Positions 34,403-45,969 of a stretch of DNA of 64,000 nt are shown here, one piece after another. Position 1 is the first letter of the stretch. Each line of letters begins with the position of its first letter. The position numbers and the translations under genes were made by a program. A model generated the notes under the pieces. It did not search any database, had not been told where the DNA came from, and saw nothing but the letters and a program-made list of their open reading frames with translations. Source of the stretch: Dactylis glomerata (Eukaryota > Streptophyta > Magnoliopsida > Poales > Poaceae); assembly GCA_007115705.1 (NCBI GenBank), contig QXEO01002090.1, forward strand, positions 496,001 to 560,000, in the 5' to 3' direction.

Positions 34403-35122
34403 CAGAACGGCGAGGCACCACATGACCACCACTCCAATCTGGGCGCTCCGCCGACGACCGCGCGCGTCTCCTTCGCTTAAATCCGGTGAGAACCATGCAG
34501 AAGCGGCGTCCGAGACAACATAGGCATCAACACGGCGAGTAGAGGAATAGGAGGACTCCGCTTGTACGAAAAGGATGCGTGGGGTGGATTTTGGGGAGGA
34601 AGCAAAGAGAGATGAAAGAGAAGAGGCTTCGCCCCCTCCATCACCACCTAACTTCCTTCCTGGGTCGCGAGTCGGGCACGATGCCATGGCTGACCCCAGG
34701 AGCTCCGCACGATGTCGCTCATGTTCGAGTGCGCCTTCCCTGCGAGGTCGATCCCAAGCACATCAATAGTTGTTCTGGCAGTAGCGGTGGCTAGGGAGGA
34801 AGATGAGAGCACCGGGCCTGGGAGAATGTAGGCGGCATCCATTAGGAGAAGAGAGAAGTTGATTCCTATTTTGCCAATCCAAAGCGGTGGAGCTCTTCAA
34901 TAATAGGAGAAAGAGGTGGATAGGAACCATCCAGAAAAAAGAAGAGATAAGGCCCAAAATATCTAGATCTTGACCACGTTGTGCTGCCATAGGCACACCC
35001 CAAATAAAATAGAAACATGCACTGTAGCAGCTGTGCACTGTAGATGCACAAATTGCACATCTACAGTGCCAGCGCTGACGTGGGCTAGCTGAGAGGGTTC
35101 TAAATCTTCCAACTTTTATATA
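34403..35122. other. host sequence between element D and Helitron
   Basis: GC-rich at the left with frames open on both strands, none recognised. It may hold the first exon of an old gene, but I cannot support that. Confidence 0.35.
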
Positions 35123-38100
35123 TCTCTACTAATATAAAAAGACAGAGTCTGTCAGATCTGGAGGATCTGGACCATACATATATCAAAATTTAACGTCTCA
35201 GATTCGTTCAATGATGTACGATTTGCTCAACACTAATCCCCACCTAGCGAACGAAAATCAACCGTTCAACCCACGACCTCTGTTAAAAAAAACCATGACC
35301 TCCGCACGCCGCCTAACACACAGAAACAGGCGTGCTTCTTCCCCCTCCGGGCTCCGGCCCTCCCAACAGGCCGCCGCACGCCGCTCCCAACACGCCGCCG
35401 CCCAGCACGACCGAAGGTCGTCGTCCAGCACGCCCGCGAGGTCGTCGCCTTCGCCGCTCAGCACGCACGCCGCCGCCCAGCACGACAAGGTCGCCGTCCA
35501 GCACGCCCGCGAGGTCGCCGTCGTCGCCGCTCAGCACGCACGCCGCCACCAAGCACGCCGACGAGGTCGCTACCCAGCATGCCCGTCTCGCCTCTGGGAT
35601 CCCCGATGCCTCCTCACTCCACTGCTGCGCGCCTCCGCTCTCCATCGCTGCCGCCACCGCCACCGTGATCATCGGTGCCTCTGCGTTGAGGGCCGTGGGC
35701 GCGATGGCCGATAGGTGTGGACTGTCCTGTCCCGATACCGACGACCACTACAAGACCACCGGACACGGCCTCCATCTAGATGGTAAATTTCTCTCCTATT
35801 CATTTCATATACCTGATGTGCTCATGTGGTCGCCTGAATTTTTGCTTTCGAGATGGATGGAAACTTACCTTTCTGCTTAAAACGATTCAGTGTCCAGCAA
35901 TCGTAGACATGGTCGGTAGACCAACTTTACACTAGGAAGCCACCCAAATTCTATTGAGCGTAAGATAAATTTGGCCAATAAATGTATTGATGTGCATGAA
36001 GGAACTGAATGCTCAATTGAAGTTCACATTCCAGTCGCCGCCAACTGCAGGTATGGTACCAATTTGACTGTTTCCTAACTCCACATTGATATATCCCTAA
36101 TCATTATTTTGTAATAGCATTTTTTTCATGTTTATTAAATTCCAGTACAACTCTTCTCAATCTAATTCTCCTTCGATATGCTGTCAAATAGGATGCCCAA
36201 CAGCCATGGGCTTTGCATTTGTTGCTAGAACCATGGATGACCCTCAAGCTTTTGAATTGAAACAAGGAATTGCCAAGTTCAATATGTCAAATAAATACAC
36301 GCTTTAGAATTTTAGAAGATGTTCAAATAACTGATTGCCAACCTTCTCTTATCAGGATAGCCCTTCTGAAAGTTTGTGAGCAAATAACTAAAGATACCAG
36401 GGACGATATTAAGCCAACGATGTAAGATATTACTTATGCATGAGATACCGAGTACCATTCTACGGCATGAGCATGAATAAAGTACCATGCTTCCTCAATT
36501 TTCCATTGGTAGCTCTTTGTTTGCAGCACCAATTTGTATAGGGCTGGATGAAAGCAAACAGTTCATATTTCTTTCTATTTTCAGTGGGGCGCTTGCCAGA
36601 TTTTTATTGTACATGATCTTTACTAGGTTAACTGACTATATTTGATGGCCACCACAATAATACTCTAGCCTTAATTTATTTTAAAGGATCAACTGAAGTT
36701 TTCTAAATGCTGTCATAGCCTTCCCATGTATGTAACCTTCCCCCAGGGTTAGCTTCTATTAGGTTCATCACAAAAGACACAAGCATTCACTTCTTACATT
36801 TTTTGCCTCAGTTTCTTATTATCAAGACTTAGAGCAGTCGTTCCAGTATGTTTTATATTCCTCTATTTTGTCGTAAGTTGACTTTCTAGATTTCTTAGGT
36901 AGCTACTTAAATATGTACAACTGATGTTGGATTCTCTTCTACCGTATGATGTGTGAATTCTTCTACCTTTATCTCACGTGTTCCTATTTCGATAATGCTT
37001 AATGATGCATGAACTACTTTGATGGCTTGTTTCTTGTGATTTTATCATATATATTTAAATGGCGACAAGGAGAGATTTTCTACATTGGTCTCCACACCAT
37101 TATGTTTCATGACTCCTGATATTTGCAATAGAGGTGTAAAAGTTATTAGTGTTTTGTGGTACTTACAAGCTATCATGTTTTAGTATGTTTATATCATGTA
37201 AAAGGTCTATTTATTATGCTATATCTATAAGGATAACACTTTATAAGGTTATACAAGCTACTTGATTGTAGTAAATGTTGATTCACTTGAACAACAATGG
37301 AAGATATGGTGGCAAAGTGCCATTTTTTGTAAAATAAAACTCTAAAGGCCTCTATTCTTATTACAAAATTCCTTCTTTGTTTCTCACAATAGTTTTTCTT
37401 TTTGGTGCTTCTGTAAAAAAAAATATGCAGTGTTCAGGAACATGTTTTGTAGATTCTAATTATCTGTAATACATTTAACTAAGATAAGTAAACATATGAC
37501 TAGAAGTTTTCTTTTTGCTATTGTCTTTTACCATTATTTTCTAAATGTGCAGGTTAGTAGATCATCTTGATGTAATGGCTCAACGGGATACAATAGCTGA
37601 CCCCACGGCTGACTATAGCAGTGGAGATTTGCTCCATCTCCCCTGAGGTTTCATTCCCATGTGCAAATCTTTTAACATTTTGTAACAAGATTTCCAGATT
37701 GAAAAAATACTACATAAGCTCATCACGAATTATCGAACTTTGTGCCAATAAGTCATGCTCTAATTTATCACTGTCCAGTGGGCACATATGTTAGCAGTAA
37801 GAATGCCATCCTTTTATTAACCAAGAGGAAGTAGACTAATTTTTCTTAACGAAAGAGATAGAAAAAAGTGAGACATTACATCCGTAAGCATGAGGCACAG
37901 AGCCCATTCTCCAATAGGGCATACAATTGCTTTTCCAGAAGAAACTTGATGGAATTTGTAGTTATATATATAGCCTATTATGTCTAACAACTTTGTTATT
38001 ATTCTTAAAATTTATTATCAGAGGTCATTCAAAAGAGAGGAATTTGGCATTCAAATCGTGCCTATATAGCAGTAGTGTAATGGGCGACCAATTAAAGTGA

Positions 38101-38382
38101 ATGGAACCTGTCAGCAAGCGGCTAGGATGCCGCCGCCCTACCCGATGGAGGATGCCGCCGCCCTGCCCGACCAACGCGAGAGGAGAGGCAAAATGCGATG
38201 CAAGCGAGGAGGGACGGGAATCAGAAAGGATAGATACAGAGGTAAAAACAGAAACTCGGATATTTTGATGAACTGCGTTCAAGTTGACGGAAGTTTGCTT
38301 AAAAGTCTTACAATTGTGAATGGTAAATGTGGGGAATAGTCAGAAAATTTGGATTTTGCATGTGCACGTGCTTGATTACTAG
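35123..38382 (+). mobile_element. Helitron, non-autonomous, carrying exon-like segments
   Basis: The 5' end TCTCTACTAATATAAAAAGA is typical of grass Helitrons. The 3' end has a small hairpin (GCATG, loop TGCA, CGTGC at 38359-38371) followed seven bases later by CTAG (38379-38382). The insertion lies between A (35122) and T (38383) with no target duplication, as Helitrons require. No Rep or helicase frame is seen, so it would need a partner. Its interior carries stretches that look like plus-strand exons with splice signals (see the separate entry), suggesting a captured gene. Confidence 0.72.
35300..37650 (+). pseudogene. exon-like segments captured in Helitron, unidentified
   Basis: Several short open stretches have fitting splice signals in one direction. 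A GC-rich first part ends at GATG|GTAAAT near 35781, with MADRCGLSCPDTDDHYKTT before it. A segment ending CTGCAG|GTATGG near 36050 reads NLANKCIDVHEGTECSIEV. A part begins near 36191 after AAATAG (GCPTAMGFAFVARTMDDPQA). One follows TTATCAG near 36356. A last one (37553-37646) follows TGTGCAG and ends in TGA, with VDHLDVMAQRDTIADPTADY. I do not recognise the parent gene. Frames between segments were not proven compatible. Confidence 0.4.
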
Positions 38383-38395
38383 TGTATAGATGGTA

Positions 38396-38500
38396 CACCT
38401 CTGCCCCACCGTTGTCTTCGTCTCGTCCTCGCTAGTGCTCCTAGACTTGGGTTGTTTGAGGGTCGTCCCCAACACACAGTGCCTGATCCATCCCATATGC
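38396..38500 (+). pseudogene. decayed copy of exon 1 of the downstream hydrolase gene
   Basis: This stretch aligns by eye with 38960-39050 in exon 1 of the next gene. Its translation around SSSLVLLDLG, then VVPNTQCLIHP, parallels SSSLVFLGTG and AVPNARCLIQP, with substitutions and one or two small indels. It lies 0.4 kb upstream of the real exon, immediately to the right of the Helitron. It lacks the rest of the gene. Confidence 0.65.
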
Positions 38501-38895
38501 CATGAAGACCGATAACATGATCCAATCAGACAACTCAGATCGTGTCGTGCTGGGAGAAAGCATAGGAGATTCCTCGTTTTCATATTCATGTGTTTCTAGT
38601 TTGGCAAGGCACACTTTGATCCAAAAAATGGGCAAGGCACACTTTGGTCTCAGTTTTCAAAATTCAAAGTTGGTAGTGTTGGGAATATGGGATATCCGGA
38701 TATGCCATGCGGAGACAAGTATAGACATCTTTCGTTTCGGGTCGGGAGCAGGTGTTTATTGCAAAATCACTACCATCCAAACCAGTTCGTCGCACCACCT
38801 GACTCTGCCCCCCGTCGTCCCGTTTCCTTCCACATATCTCCCGTCCCGCCGCCGGCCGGTGTCTCGCTCCGGCAAACCAAACCAAACCCAACCCA

Positions 38896-41800
38896 ATGGC
38901 CGCCGTCGTCCCCAACGGCCACCCCGCCAGCGCTGTCGACGGCACGCCCCCGCCCCCACCGCCGTCCTCCTCATCGTCCTCGCTGGTGTTCCTGGGCACG
39001 GGTTGCTCGAGCGCCGTCCCCAACGCGCGGTGCCTGATCCAGCCCCCCGACCCGCCCTGCGCCGTATGCTCCCAGTCCCTCTCCGTGCCCCCGGAGCTAA
39101 ACCCCAACTACAGGTACCGTCCCCGTACGTCGTCGGTATCGAGATGCTGCTGCTGCTGCGGCGCGGCGACGCGGGTGTGTTGTGGGTTCTCGAGGATCGG
39201 CGCGGATCCGTTGGCGGGCTTTAGGCTGGGTCGTTTCTGTGAAGCGATCATGCATTTCGCTGGGCGAGTAGGGGCCGCCTGGATCTGGAACGTCTGGCTC
39301 CGCCTGCTGTTTTGGCGCCGCAGATAGGAGGCTGTGTGTTCCGTGCTTGAGAAAATAGGCACTTCAGATAGGTGTAGTACCTGTATATGCAGTGTGGTTT
39401 TTGAGATATAGGAGCATTCACAATATTTGTGATCATGTGATTGAGAAAAATGCTCTGAACTCTTTTCAGTTTGAGAACTGAGACCTGAGCATTGCCCTGT
39501 GGTGGTCTAATAACGCTTGACGAAGCTGGGGGCAGGTAGTTGTTAGAATTGATGAATGAGTGGATTCACAGGTTATGCGCAGTTTTCATGCAAGGAAATA
39601 TGGACATGAGATGTGGTAGCTCTCTATCAGAGCTCTGTGCATGCCAACATATAGTTATTACCTGGTATATTGTGCGTTTCATTCAAGCTAGTATACAGGG
39701 AATACCTTCCCTAAAAAAATACTCCCTCCGTTTTTAAATATAAGACATTTTAGTTTTGTGAAGCAAATGTATCTATATATTTTTTTGTGCCTAGGTTCAC
39801 TCGAATATACACACTAAAACATGTCTAGATACATTTGCTTCACACACCTAAAACATCTTATATTTTGAAACGGAGGGAGTAGTATACAGGGAATACCTAA
39901 AATACAGTGGCAGGGTACTAGGTCACTGCTGTATGTATTGCTGGGAAATTAGTAACTTCGAAAATCAACTTACACAACAACATAAGCTATTGATGAGATA
40001 TTTTTCTTCAGCACCTATAACAAGGGGCACAAGTTCTACATGCAGCTACGTAATATCATGGCAGTAGGATCAGTGGTCTATTTTGTTTGGTGATATCTTG
40101 AAGAACTTTGTACAATATATTAGAGATGCTACGTGTTCTTATGCAACAACCATTAGCTTAAAATGTTACTGCGAGATGAAATGCACTTTGACAGGATTAT
40201 AAGCTACTCCCTCCATTTTAAAATATAAGATGTTTTAGCCCATTATTGTCATGAATGTATGTAGACATCTTTTAGTGTGTAGGTTAGAAGCAAAATGAGT
40301 GAACCTATATACTAAAAAGCATCTAGATACATGTGTGGCAGTGATGGGCTAAAACATCTTATATTTTGGAACGGAGGGAGTAGTATGCCATAGTCATGCT
40401 CGCATATGCTTTTGATGTTCTTGGTCAATGCCTTCTCTGTGACTAGATGTATCTTTCTGGTTGACCTCGGCAGGAGGTTATCTATGTACATTTGGAGCCA
40501 AGTCAATCTCAACATCTTTCTTTCACTTTTCCATATTAATGTGGTTGCCTTATTATATAGTTGTTTGGCACATTTCTCCCAACTTTCCGAGTATAAATAC
40601 ACTTCCAAAAGTTCGCAACTATATTCATGCTTATCTATGCAATTCCTCTTTATCGAAAAAAAATCTATGCAATTCCTGGGACTAAATTGATGCTTGGATT
40701 TTTGCAGATGCTGTACTTCTCTTCTGATTGATTATTGCCAAGATGAAGGTGCACACAAGTATATAATAATTGACGTTGGGAAAACATTCCGGGAACAAGT
40801 TCTGCGGTGGTTTGTTTGCCACAAAATCCCTTGCGTTGATTCTGTGAGTTCTTGATTGTGCTGTTGCTCCCTTCAGCTTATCTGATATGGTCTATTGGAC
40901 GACCGCTGCCAACTATCATATAACTGCATTAGTAAAAATATGCCAACGGTGTGTATGCATTAACATCTTTAATTTCTTTATGACAGATTCTTCTTACTCA
41001 TGAGCACGCAGATGCGATCTTGGGTCTTGATGATGTTCGGGTTGTACAGCCATTTAGTCCTACAAATGATATTGATCCCACCCCTATTTACCTCTCCCAA
41101 TATGCCATGGACAGGTACTTGAGTTCTTGCTCATTGTTAGGTTTTCATGTTTGTCTGTTGTAAGAGAGTCTTGTCAATGGTACATGCCATGTTCTCTTTT
41201 AGTTTTGACTTTTGACATGCTATAATAATTTATTACTTTGTGATTTATGCTATATTAACTATTTAGTCTTTGTACTCTTTGTCCCATATACCTTTTTTTT
41301 ACTGTCCAGTATTTTTTGTGAGAATTTGTACTATCTATCTCACATACTTAATTTGAAACAGCATTTCTCAAAAGTTTCCCTACTTGGTCAAAAAGAAACT
41401 GAAGGAAGGGGAGGAGGTCAGGCGAGTTGCTCAACTTGACTGGAGAATAATTGAGAGTGATCTTCAGAAACCATTTACCGCTTCGGGGCTAGAGTTTGTT
41501 CCCCTGCCGGTAAGAATTGACTATCGACTGTGTTTTTTTCCGCTTAATCTCTTCTCTTAGTTTTGTATTTCTCTCAGGTGATCCATGGAGAGGACTACAT
41601 TTGTCTGGGTTTCCTTTTCGGAAGAAAATCTAGAGTTGCTTATATATCCGATGTTTCACGGTTTCCTCCTAGCACGGAAGATGGTATGCCTTCCCCTTCT
41701 AATTCTACTCGACCAGGTGCATTTTATAACCAGTCATGTGTTGTCACAGTGCATACCATATTGCACTATTCACTTCCTATATTTTTTGGTTAAAATGAAA

Positions 41801-43398
41801 TCCACCGGAACCTATCTTTTTCAGGTGATCAGTAATTCTCTATGTGGTAGAAATCATAGAGCAATATGTATGACGGATCTATATACTTAAGCATAGAGTT
41901 TGTGAATTAAATATTTATCAATAAGCTTGGCATGCATGAATTGTGATCTTTTTATGTGCTATCCCATCCTTCTACTTCTCTTGGGGATGCACTATTTTCT
42001 TTGATAAAAGGTTTAATCTGGTAGATCCAGTTTTTCCTTCTCTTGCTTGTTTTCCTATCTAGAAGCCTCATTATGGTGTTTATGTACACTTGCTTTTCAG
42101 CGATTTCAAAGTCTGGAGGGGGGCAGCTCGATTTGCTCATCTTGGACTGCTTATACAGGGTTAGTTTCTTAAGTTCCTCAGTTCTATGCATATATTTTTT
42201 CCCTTTGAGTCGCTTGTTTATAATTATAGGTTCAGGACCTGACTCCTGAGTCTGTTAACTAATTAATTCAATTTAATTGTATTTGCTTGTTATACATTTG
42301 ACTTTTGGTTTCTGTAAAACAAGGGAATTCTTATTAGTCGCCATATTACTAGGGAGACTGACTAGTAAAGCAAGTAGACCAGTGCTCTAAACTCGGTGAA
42401 CAACCGCCAACCAAAATAGGCCAGTAGCAGAAACTTGCTGATTAAAAAATCAGCAAGGATAAATACATCTCAGAATATTGAGAGGAACATATATATTATA
42501 CAACAAGGACCCATAGTTTGTAACACTCCTATGGAGAACTACTACTTGCCTTTTCTGATGCTTGAATTAATAAGATATGCATATGAAATCTCGGATCTCA
42601 GACGTTGTACATGGCTGAGACCTATTTCTTCATATACATAGGGGTGTGCACCCTTGTTTGTAGAAAGTGTTTGTGTTGTTATAATTTTTTTCAAAAGCAT
42701 GTGTTCATAACAGGAAGATGCCAAGACTTGGACATATTGTGGTGTTGCTTTTATATAAAAGAATATATGACTGATTCTCTATGTGATTCCTAATCTTTAG
42801 TTACTGCTGGAAACAATTCTTCTATTCCTTGATTAACTGGCAGTAAAACATTGTACTTAGCCCTGTTTTGGTTGTATCATTCTGACGTGTGACATATGTA
42901 CCGTACTGTCCTGGGCTCTGACATTCTCTCTGCCTGAACAGACTGGTTCTCATAATGTGCATCTTTGTTGGGATCAGGTTAGTTTCCTCTTGCACAACTA
43001 AAGGAATTTGGACGTTCTCCTCCTTTTCTTGTTGAATTTCTTCTCTCTTTTTTTGGCTAATACTGTGCCATGCAGACACTAGATGCTCTTAAGAGGATAT
43101 GTCCCAAAAAGGCATTGCTCATTGGATTGACTCATGAGATGGACCATCACAAAGACAACCAGACATTGGAAGAATGGTCCAGAAGGTAGGCCTTCAGGGC
43201 AAGATGGTTTTGGTTATTTCGCTCACATGCCCATTCCCCAAATAAGTTGGCATGAACGACGCAACTTTAATCGTACACTTGCACAAGCTGTAAGTTCCTG
43301 AAGGGCATTTATGCTCATGGACTGTGATCTGTGAATGCAGAGAGGGGATCGATGTGCAGTTAGCTCGCGATGGCTTGCGTGTCTACATTGATCTGTAA
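38896..43398 (+). CDS. metallo-beta-lactamase-fold hydrolase (RNase Z/PhnP-like), 9 exons
   Basis: Exons by splice signals and frame: 38896-39113, 40708-40843, 40987-41114, 41362-41509, 41578-41683, 42101-42159, 42942-42977, 43076-43185, 43341-43398, giving 332 aa with all phases consistent. Near the N-terminus LGTGCSSAVPNARC (33-46) is the family's first strand and glycine-rich turn. LTHEHADAILGLDDVR (121-136) supplies the metal-binding H123, H125 and D127. YISDVSR, DLLILDCLYR and LIGLTHEMDHHKD supply further candidate ligands. The best matches I recall are uncharacterised plant hydrolases similar to Arabidopsis AT1G30300 and yeast C777.06c; the substrate is unknown, possibly a phosphodiester. 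The usual HxHxDH motif lacks its last H (A128). A proline/serine-rich leader (1-30) precedes the fold. The start is the first ATG in a good context (CCAATGGC). Confidence 0.87.
39722..39879. mobile_element. Stowaway MITE in intron 1
   Basis: Inverted ends CTCCCTCCGT and ACGGAGGGAG are flanked by TA on both sides (39720-39721, 39880-39881). It is 158 bp and can fold along its whole length (ATATAAGACATTTTAG pairs with CTAAAACATCTTATAT). Such elements move with Mariner-type transposase. Confidence 0.88.
40207..40380. mobile_element. Stowaway MITE in intron 1, second copy
   Basis: Ends are CTCCCTCCAT and ACGGAGGGAG with TA duplications (40205-40206, 40381-40382); 174 bp. It belongs to the same broad family as the one at 39722 (ATATAAGATGTTTTAG arm) but is not a close copy. 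Confidence 0.87.
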
Positions 43399-44154
43399 AT
43401 GTGGCAAGGTATGATTCTGCAGAATTATTTGTCGCTTGGAGGAATAAGAATCAAATATATTGCTTATTCTGTTCAATACTTCATTTTTGCCAGTTTGTGC
43501 AACTCACTTCTTTTCTGCCTACTGTACCTGCACAACCGTGCTATGGAGTATTTTTTTTTTCAACTTTGCCCTCATGATTTTCTTGTCATTCTAATTCAGG
43601 AATCAGGACAGTCGTTGATTCAGTGACCCATACCAAGTTTCCAGTTGATGATACAATTCAGCCCCTGTTGACAAGAAAATGAAGGAGAGATCAAATGTTG
43701 CTTCACTGCCGACTGAATCCATTGCCAACCAGTAGGCACTAGGCAGACTGCAGCTCAAAAGAAAAAAATAGACAGACTGGTTGAATCAAATGAATAACTA
43801 GAACTGAAGAGGTCGCTCAGAGATTTTGTTCCTTGGGTAGTCCCACAGCTCGGATGTTCTCACCATCCGGACTCTCCTACACCAGATACATCTTACTGCA
43901 GCAGATAGCAAATGATGTACTAGTGTAATTAGTGTGTTCGCAAAATACCAACGGCCAACTATGAAGTTGAGATGCAATGTAGCGCCATCATAGCATGCCT
44001 TGTACACAATTTTTTATAATAGCATCAAGTTTTTTTTTGAGGGATATAATAGTATCAAGTTAATTCAGTGAAGACCATCTTTTCCACTGGAGTTTTTTAA
44101 AAATAAATACGTTGCAGGCATATGTTGAATGTTCATGCTGTCTGCCTCTTTCTC
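43399..44154. other. 3' flank of hydrolase gene
   Basis: Probably 3' untranslated sequence followed by intergenic DNA. Exon-like splice signals near 43600 (AATTCAG) suggest a further non-coding exon is possible. No other gene seen. Confidence 0.4.
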
Positions 44155-44159
44155 CATAG

Positions 44160-44400
44160 GTTCCTTTTTCCTAATTATAAGATGTTAGCCTTTTTCAGAA
44201 TGACATGTATATAGATGTATTTTAGTGTGTCCATTCACTCACTTTAATTTGTATCTAGTTTATTGAAACACCTAAAACATCTTATATTTTACTCCCTCCG
44301 ATCGGAAATAACTGTCGGTGGTTTTATACTAACGTAGTACAAAGTTTGTACTAAGTCAGTGACAGTTATTTCCGATCGGAGGGAGTAGAACATAGGGTAG
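44160..44400. mobile_element. eroded Stowaway MITE hosting a second MITE
   Basis: AATTATAAGATGTTAGCC at 44174 and CTAAAACATCTTATATTTTA at 44272 are the arms of a Stowaway element like those in intron 1. Its right end is interrupted by the MITE at 44292-44385 and resumes at about 44388 as GAACATAGGGTAG, a worn form of GGAACGGAGGGAGTAG. The left tip is also worn, so the outer limits are approximate. Confidence 0.55.
44292..44385. mobile_element. Stowaway MITE (94 bp), nested
   Basis: Ends CTCCCTCCGATCGGAAATAA and its exact inverse are flanked by TA (44290-44291, 44386-44387). It is almost fully palindromic. Confidence 0.9.
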
Positions 44401-44520
44401 ATAATTTGGATGAGATAAATCAATCTCCTGTATGACGACATGTAGATGAGTATCTAAACATTTCTAGAGACTATAGTCACCTCTTGGCTCTTTCTTCTCT
44501 TTATAGAGGATCACTTATAG

Positions 44521-45960
44521 TTTTTTTTTTGTAAAGGGGTTCCACCTGGCTTCGTTGAACAAAACACACAGTTCTATAATGTTCAGATTACAAATTACTA
44601 CACCAGTATCTAGAGTAGATGTAAAACAGTCTCATAGCCAAAAACAAAAAGTGACAACAGGAATTTAAAAACATGAAACGTCCAACGCGCAAAACGTTCC
44701 TAATTTCATGAATTGGCAATTCTTCAACATAACGGCGACCACCCCTAGCTGTACCGAAGACTTGTTGCAACATTCTCCTCACCAGCTGACTTCCTCGCTG
44801 CAACTCCTCTTCGATTTTTTGGCTTCCGCAAATCACACTAGTCAATCAAGTGATAAATCAGGTACGTAGAAAATATCACAAGGATCATTCGGCATAACGT
44901 TCTCAAAGGAGACGTTGTTTCTGGTGACAACCCAAAACATAGAAGCAAGACTAACTTTAGCTTTCACCCCGTCTTACCCTTTGAAACTATCAAATCACCC
45001 ACCAAGCTCCGACATTTTTTGTAGGTTGAGCAGGTGTGTTGTAAGCACATTGGAAAAAAATATATGCTCCAATCGAATCTGTTGTCAATGCTCCAAACGA
45101 ATCTTACAACAGGACAAGAGAAAAAAACCAATGATCAATGCTTTCATCCCCAGGCAATAAAAATGTTTATCCCGTTCCCACCCTCTCGTTTCCAAATTAT
45201 CTTTAGGGCTCCTTTGATTCATAGGATTCTTAAAGGATTTATGGAGGATTGAGAACCTACAGAAACTTTTCTACGGAAGCCGTTTGATTCATAGGATTCT
45301 ATCCTATAGGAATCTTGTAGTGCAAATTTCATAGGAAAATAACATGAAGTTGGACCTTATGGAAAAATTCCTTCATCAATTTCTTTGACCATAGGATTCA
45401 GGTGGACATAACATTCCAATCCTACACATTTCCTATTCCTACATTTTTCTTATCCTATGAATCAAAGGAGCCCTAAATGTTCTACCCCACATCAAGCACC
45501 ACAATTTTTGAGCTGGCACTTTCAAACCCCACATCGATTTAAAAGCTTTGACACGTGGCCTATTTTGCAGAGCATTACACAAGGATTTGAAAAATAAGTC
45601 CTTTTTTGCCTAGCTTCCAGGACACCCGGTCATTACCATGTGTCAATCTAGACCCATGAATTATCTCCAGCAACTTGAGCCACTCAGCAACCAAATCCCC
45701 CCCCGAATCTGTCATCTAAAAATCGGACAACTCCCATAAGAATTCACAACCTTATCAATGGCGGTGCTTTTGTTGAAGACATGCCTATACAATCTGGATA
45801 AAGTGGTTGCCAAGGGTTTCTTATTATGCCACACTTCTTTCCAAAATCTAGTCTTGTTACCCAAAACCAACACTCTATCACAAAAAACTGTAGAAGATTG
45901 GTTTTATCTTCATCAATACTGACCAGAATTGAGATGTGCCTGTTTCATTTTAAAGATATT
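44521..45960 (-). pseudogene. decayed LINE 3' end (RT tail and zinc-binding domain)
   Basis: Minus-strand frames, broken by stops and shifts, give pieces of the C-terminal part of plant LINE ORF2. From 45940 down these are HFWSVLMKIKP-like and NKTRFWKEVWHNKKPLA. Next come LSRLYRHVFNKSTAID, SWKLGKKG and FKSMWGLKVPAQK-LWCL. After the inserted MITE come DNLETRGWERDKH and NNVSFENVMPNDPCDI. The element ends at a poly-A run (T-run at 44521-44531 on the plus strand). It is 5'-truncated and inactive. Confidence 0.68.
45206..45473. mobile_element. MITE with TTTAGGGCTCCTTTGATTC ends
   Basis: Perfect inverted ends of about 22 bases (GGGCTCCTTTGATTCATAGG and its inverse) are flanked by TTA/TAA, suggesting a Tourist-like PIF/Harbinger element; the superfamily is uncertain. 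It splits the decayed LINE, so it arrived later. It is 268 bp with no coding potential. Confidence 0.8.
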
Positions 45961-45969
45961 TTCTTTGAT

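Noticed and set aside
35211..35880. Overlapping GC-rich ORFs of 167 and 182 codons in the Helitron
   Set aside because: Simple CACGCCGCC-type repetition opens several frames on both strands at once; only the part before 35781 with a donor site is kept as an exon candidate.
38664..39107. 147-codon minus-strand ORF over exon 1 of the hydrolase
   Set aside because: Shadow of GC-rich coding DNA on the other strand.
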